Source of the DNA: Streptosporangiaceae bacterium
GTDB taxonomy: Bacteria > Actinomycetota > Actinomycetes > Streptosporangiales > Streptosporangiaceae
Length of the DNA stretch: 12,730 nt
NCBI GenBank assembly: GCA_030040815.1
Contig: JASHSZ010000135.1
Location: 1-12,730 of the forward strand
Direction of reading: 5' to 3'
Numbering within the stretch: position 1 is the stretch's first letter; each line of letters opens with the position of its first letter. The position numbers and the translations under genes are program-made. The notes beneath the pieces are model-generated. The model ran no database searches, was not told where the DNA came from, and was given only the letters and a program-made list of their open reading frames with translations. Positions 11,265 to 12,730 of this stretch are shown here, in pieces.

Positions 11265-12326
11265 TCAGCGCCGATGGCTGCCGGTTAGCCTCGCGGTTCC
11301 CGAGCCGGGAATAATCTGGCCGAGCACCCACGACGGCACGTCGCGCTCGGCCAGCAGTTGCAGCGCGCGGTCGCAGTCGTCCACCGCTACCACGGCGGCC
11401 ATCCCGACGCCCATGTTGAACACCCGCTCCATCTCCGCCGCATCGACGCCGCCCCGCTCCGCCAGCAGGCCGAACACCGGCGCGGGCTGCCAGCTGCCAC
11501 GGTCTAGCACCGCGTCCGCGCCCGGCGGCAGCACCCTGGCCAGGTTCGCCGCGAGCCCGCCGCCAGTGACGTGGGCGAATGTCCGGACGGCGCAGCTGCC
11601 GGCGAGCGCCAGGCAGTCCCTGGCGTAGATCCGGGTCGGGGTCAGCAGCTCTGCGCCGAGCGGCCGGCTGAGCTCTGCCGGCTGGCTGTCCAGGTCCAAT
11701 CCGGTGCCCGGCGCGTCAAGGATCGCCCGCACCAGCGAGAACCCGTTGGAATGCAGGCCAGAGGCAGCCATGCCGATGACGACATCTCCGGGCCGGACGC
11801 GGTCCGGCCCGAGCAGCCGGTCCGCGTCGACCACACCGGTGGCAGCGCCGGCCAGATCGAAGTCGTCCGCGCCGAAGTGGCCTGGGTGCTCGGCGGTCTC
11901 GCCCCCGAGTAGCGCGCAGCCCGCCCGCACGCAGCCGTCGGCGATGCCGGCCACGATGGTCGCGACCCGCTCCGGATCCACCCGGCCGCAGACGATGTAG
12001 TCCGTCATGAACAGCGGCTCGGCGCCGCAGACGACCAGGTCGTCGACCACCATCGCAACGAGGTCGAATCCGATCGTGTCGAATCGCCTGAGCCGCTGGG
12101 CGATGACGACCTTCGTCCCCACGCCGTCGGTCGACGTGGCCAGCAGCGGATGGCGCAGGCCTGCCACGTTGGCAGCGTCGAACAAGCCAGCGAAGCCGCC
12201 AATGCCGCCCATCACCTCCGGGCGCGCAGTTCTGCCGACCGCCGTCCGCATCAGCTCCACCGCACGGTCCCCGGCGCCGATGTCGACGCCCGCCGCGGCG
12301 TAACTGGCGGGCCGTGCTGAGGTCAC
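11265..12326 (-). CDS. purM: Phosphoribosylformylglycinamidine cyclo-ligase (AIR synthetase)
   Basis: PurM closes FGAM to aminoimidazole ribonucleotide with ATP, the fifth step of de novo purine synthesis, as a cytoplasmic dimer. The 353-residue protein shows the family blocks in order: YAAAGVDIGAGDRAVELM, GGIGGFAGLFD, STDGVGTKV (ATP-binding loop), DDLVVCGAEPLFMTDYI, ALLGGETAEHPGHF, ASGLHSNGFSLVR, FAHVTGGGLAANLARVLP and VFNMGVGMAAVV. Length and order are those of complete actinobacterial PurM. I start at GTG 12326, whose GTGA overlaps the purF stop by four bases; the frame stays open further upstream, but that part lies over purF and its Arg-rich translation has no PurM similarity. The overlap implies translational coupling with purF. 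Confidence 0.97.
   Translation of the reverse strand: MTSARPASYAAAGVDIGAGDRAVELMRTAVGRTARPEVMGGIGGFAGLFDAANVAGLRHPLLATSTDGVGTKVVIAQRLRRFDTIGFDLVAMVVDDLVVCGAEPLFMTDYIVCGRVDPERVATIVAGIADGCVRAGCALLGGETAEHPGHFGADDFDLAGAATGVVDADRLLGPDRVRPGDVVIGMAASGLHSNGFSLVRAILDAPGTGLDLDSQPAELSRPLGAELLTPTRIYARDCLALAGSCAVRTFAHVTGGGLAANLARVLPPGADAVLDRGSWQPAPVFGLLAERGGVDAAEMERVFNMGVGMAAVVAVDDCDRALQLLAERDVPSWVLGQIIPGSGTARLTGSHRR
12323..12326 (-). other. GTGA stop/start overlap of purF and purM
   Basis: On the minus strand the sequence CCGTGACC contains the purF stop TGA and the purM start GTG sharing bases, a four-base overlap typical of translationally coupled genes in one operon. Confidence 0.85.
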
Positions 12327-12730
12327 GGTTCCTCGGCCCGCCAGCTGGCGGCAGCCCCCGCCGCCGAGCCCGCAGCTACCCCGGCAGTCGGGCTCACCGC
12401 GGAGACCACGTCCTCCAGCAAGTACTTGCCCTTCTCGTCGTCGGCGACCCGCATCGGGTAGTCGCCGTCGAAGCAAGCCCGGCACAGCCGGTCCGCGGGC
12501 AGCGTCGTCGCCTTGATGAGTCCCTCGAGGGAGACGAAGCCCAGCGAGTCCGCGCCGATCGACGCCCTGATCTCGTCGATGCTGAGCCTGCCGGCCATGA
12601 GCTCGGCGCGGCTTGCGAAGTCGATGCCGAAGAAGCACGGCCACGCCACCGGCGGGCTGGAGATGCGGACGTGCACCTCCCGCGCGCCGGCGTCCCGCAG
12701 CATCGCCACGATGGCCCGCTGGGTGTTGCC
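12323..12730 (-). CDS. purF: Amidophosphoribosyltransferase, C-terminal part (5' end outside window)
   Basis: PurF makes phosphoribosylamine from PRPP and glutamine, the first committed step of de novo purine synthesis. The last 135 residues are present; the gene runs off the right edge with its frame open to base 12730 (beginning GNTQRAIVAMLRDAG). Visible blocks are VHVRISSPPVAWPCFFGIDF, RASIGADSLGFVSLEGL and RLCRACFDGDYP. The CRAC pair corresponds to two of the four cysteines that bind the 4Fe-4S cluster in Bacillus-type PurF. The family core ends near DYPMRV, and a further 35 or so residues (YLLEDVVSAVSP, then an Ala/Gly-rich stretch and WRAEEP) form a low-complexity tail. The TGA overlaps the purM GTG. 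Confidence 0.95.
   Translation of the reverse strand, partial: GNTQRAIVAMLRDAGAREVHVRISSPPVAWPCFFGIDFASRAELMAGRLSIDEIRASIGADSLGFVSLEGLIKATTLPADRLCRACFDGDYPMRVADDEKGKYLLEDVVSAVSPTAGVAAGSAAGAAASWRAEEP

Noticed and set aside
12327..12644. Upstream extension of the purM frame
   Set aside because: It lies over purF in another frame, reads as Arg/Gly-rich sequence, and PurM similarity begins only after GTG 12326.
1..12730. tRNA, rRNA, insertion sequence or prophage genes
   Set aside because: No tRNA T-loop motif, transposase, terminal inverted repeats or integrase were seen on either strand.

Overview
The window is GC-rich DNA with dense, codirectional blocks, GTG starts and strong third-position GC bias. 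Its gene content (BldC, a DUF3073 protein, an ErmE-like 23S rRNA methyltransferase, an actinobacterial PolA-like protein, and a valine/leucine-type dehydrogenase) points to a chromosomal segment of an actinomycete. The order purF-purM / DUF3073 / valine dehydrogenase / bldC is, from memory, the order around bldC in Streptomyces. The right half is therefore conserved core chromosome, while the left half (about 1-8,000) looks more lineage-specific. I cannot name the genus from sequence alone.

Layout, left to right. The 3' part of a cupin-fold protein (+) meets, tail to tail, an ErmE-type rRNA dimethyltransferase (-), which lies 58 bases downstream of ArfB, a ribosome-rescue hydrolase (-). Divergent from arfB is mscL (+), a mechanosensitive channel with a C-terminal four-cysteine zinc-ribbon-like tail. 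Next on + come a secreted or membrane-anchored protein with a Gly-Ser linker and two 48-residue GYVWRQ repeats, and an ECF sigma factor fused to a zinc-finger anti-sigma-like segment, one transmembrane helix and an extracellular domain. A convergent PolA-like DNA polymerase (-) and a protein with a conserved N-terminus and long disordered tail (-) follow. The 7,988-8,526 interval holds a candidate small, frameshifted or recoded gene (+). bldC (-) is then separated by an intergenic stretch of roughly 860 bases, rich in dyads but without a convincing gene, from the valine dehydrogenase gene (+). After that come DUF3073 (+) and the convergent purF-purM pair (-), which share a 4-base GTGA overlap; purF runs off the right end.

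Themes: (1) translation, with ribosome methylation next to ribosome rescue; (2) a candidate envelope-sensing pair, with the sigma/anti-sigma fusion beside a secreted repeat protein; (3) core nitrogen and purine metabolism and development (vdh, purF, purM, bldC). Several intergenic structures are clear in the sequence: three hairpins in tandem after mscL, a large hairpin after the secreted-protein gene, dyads between both convergent gene pairs, an 18-base perfect palindrome before the polymerase gene, and an AT-rich 12-mer shared by two otherwise unrelated upstream regions. The most promising candidates for something undescribed are the sigma-fusion/secreted-repeat pair and the small split reading frame at 8,217-8,470.
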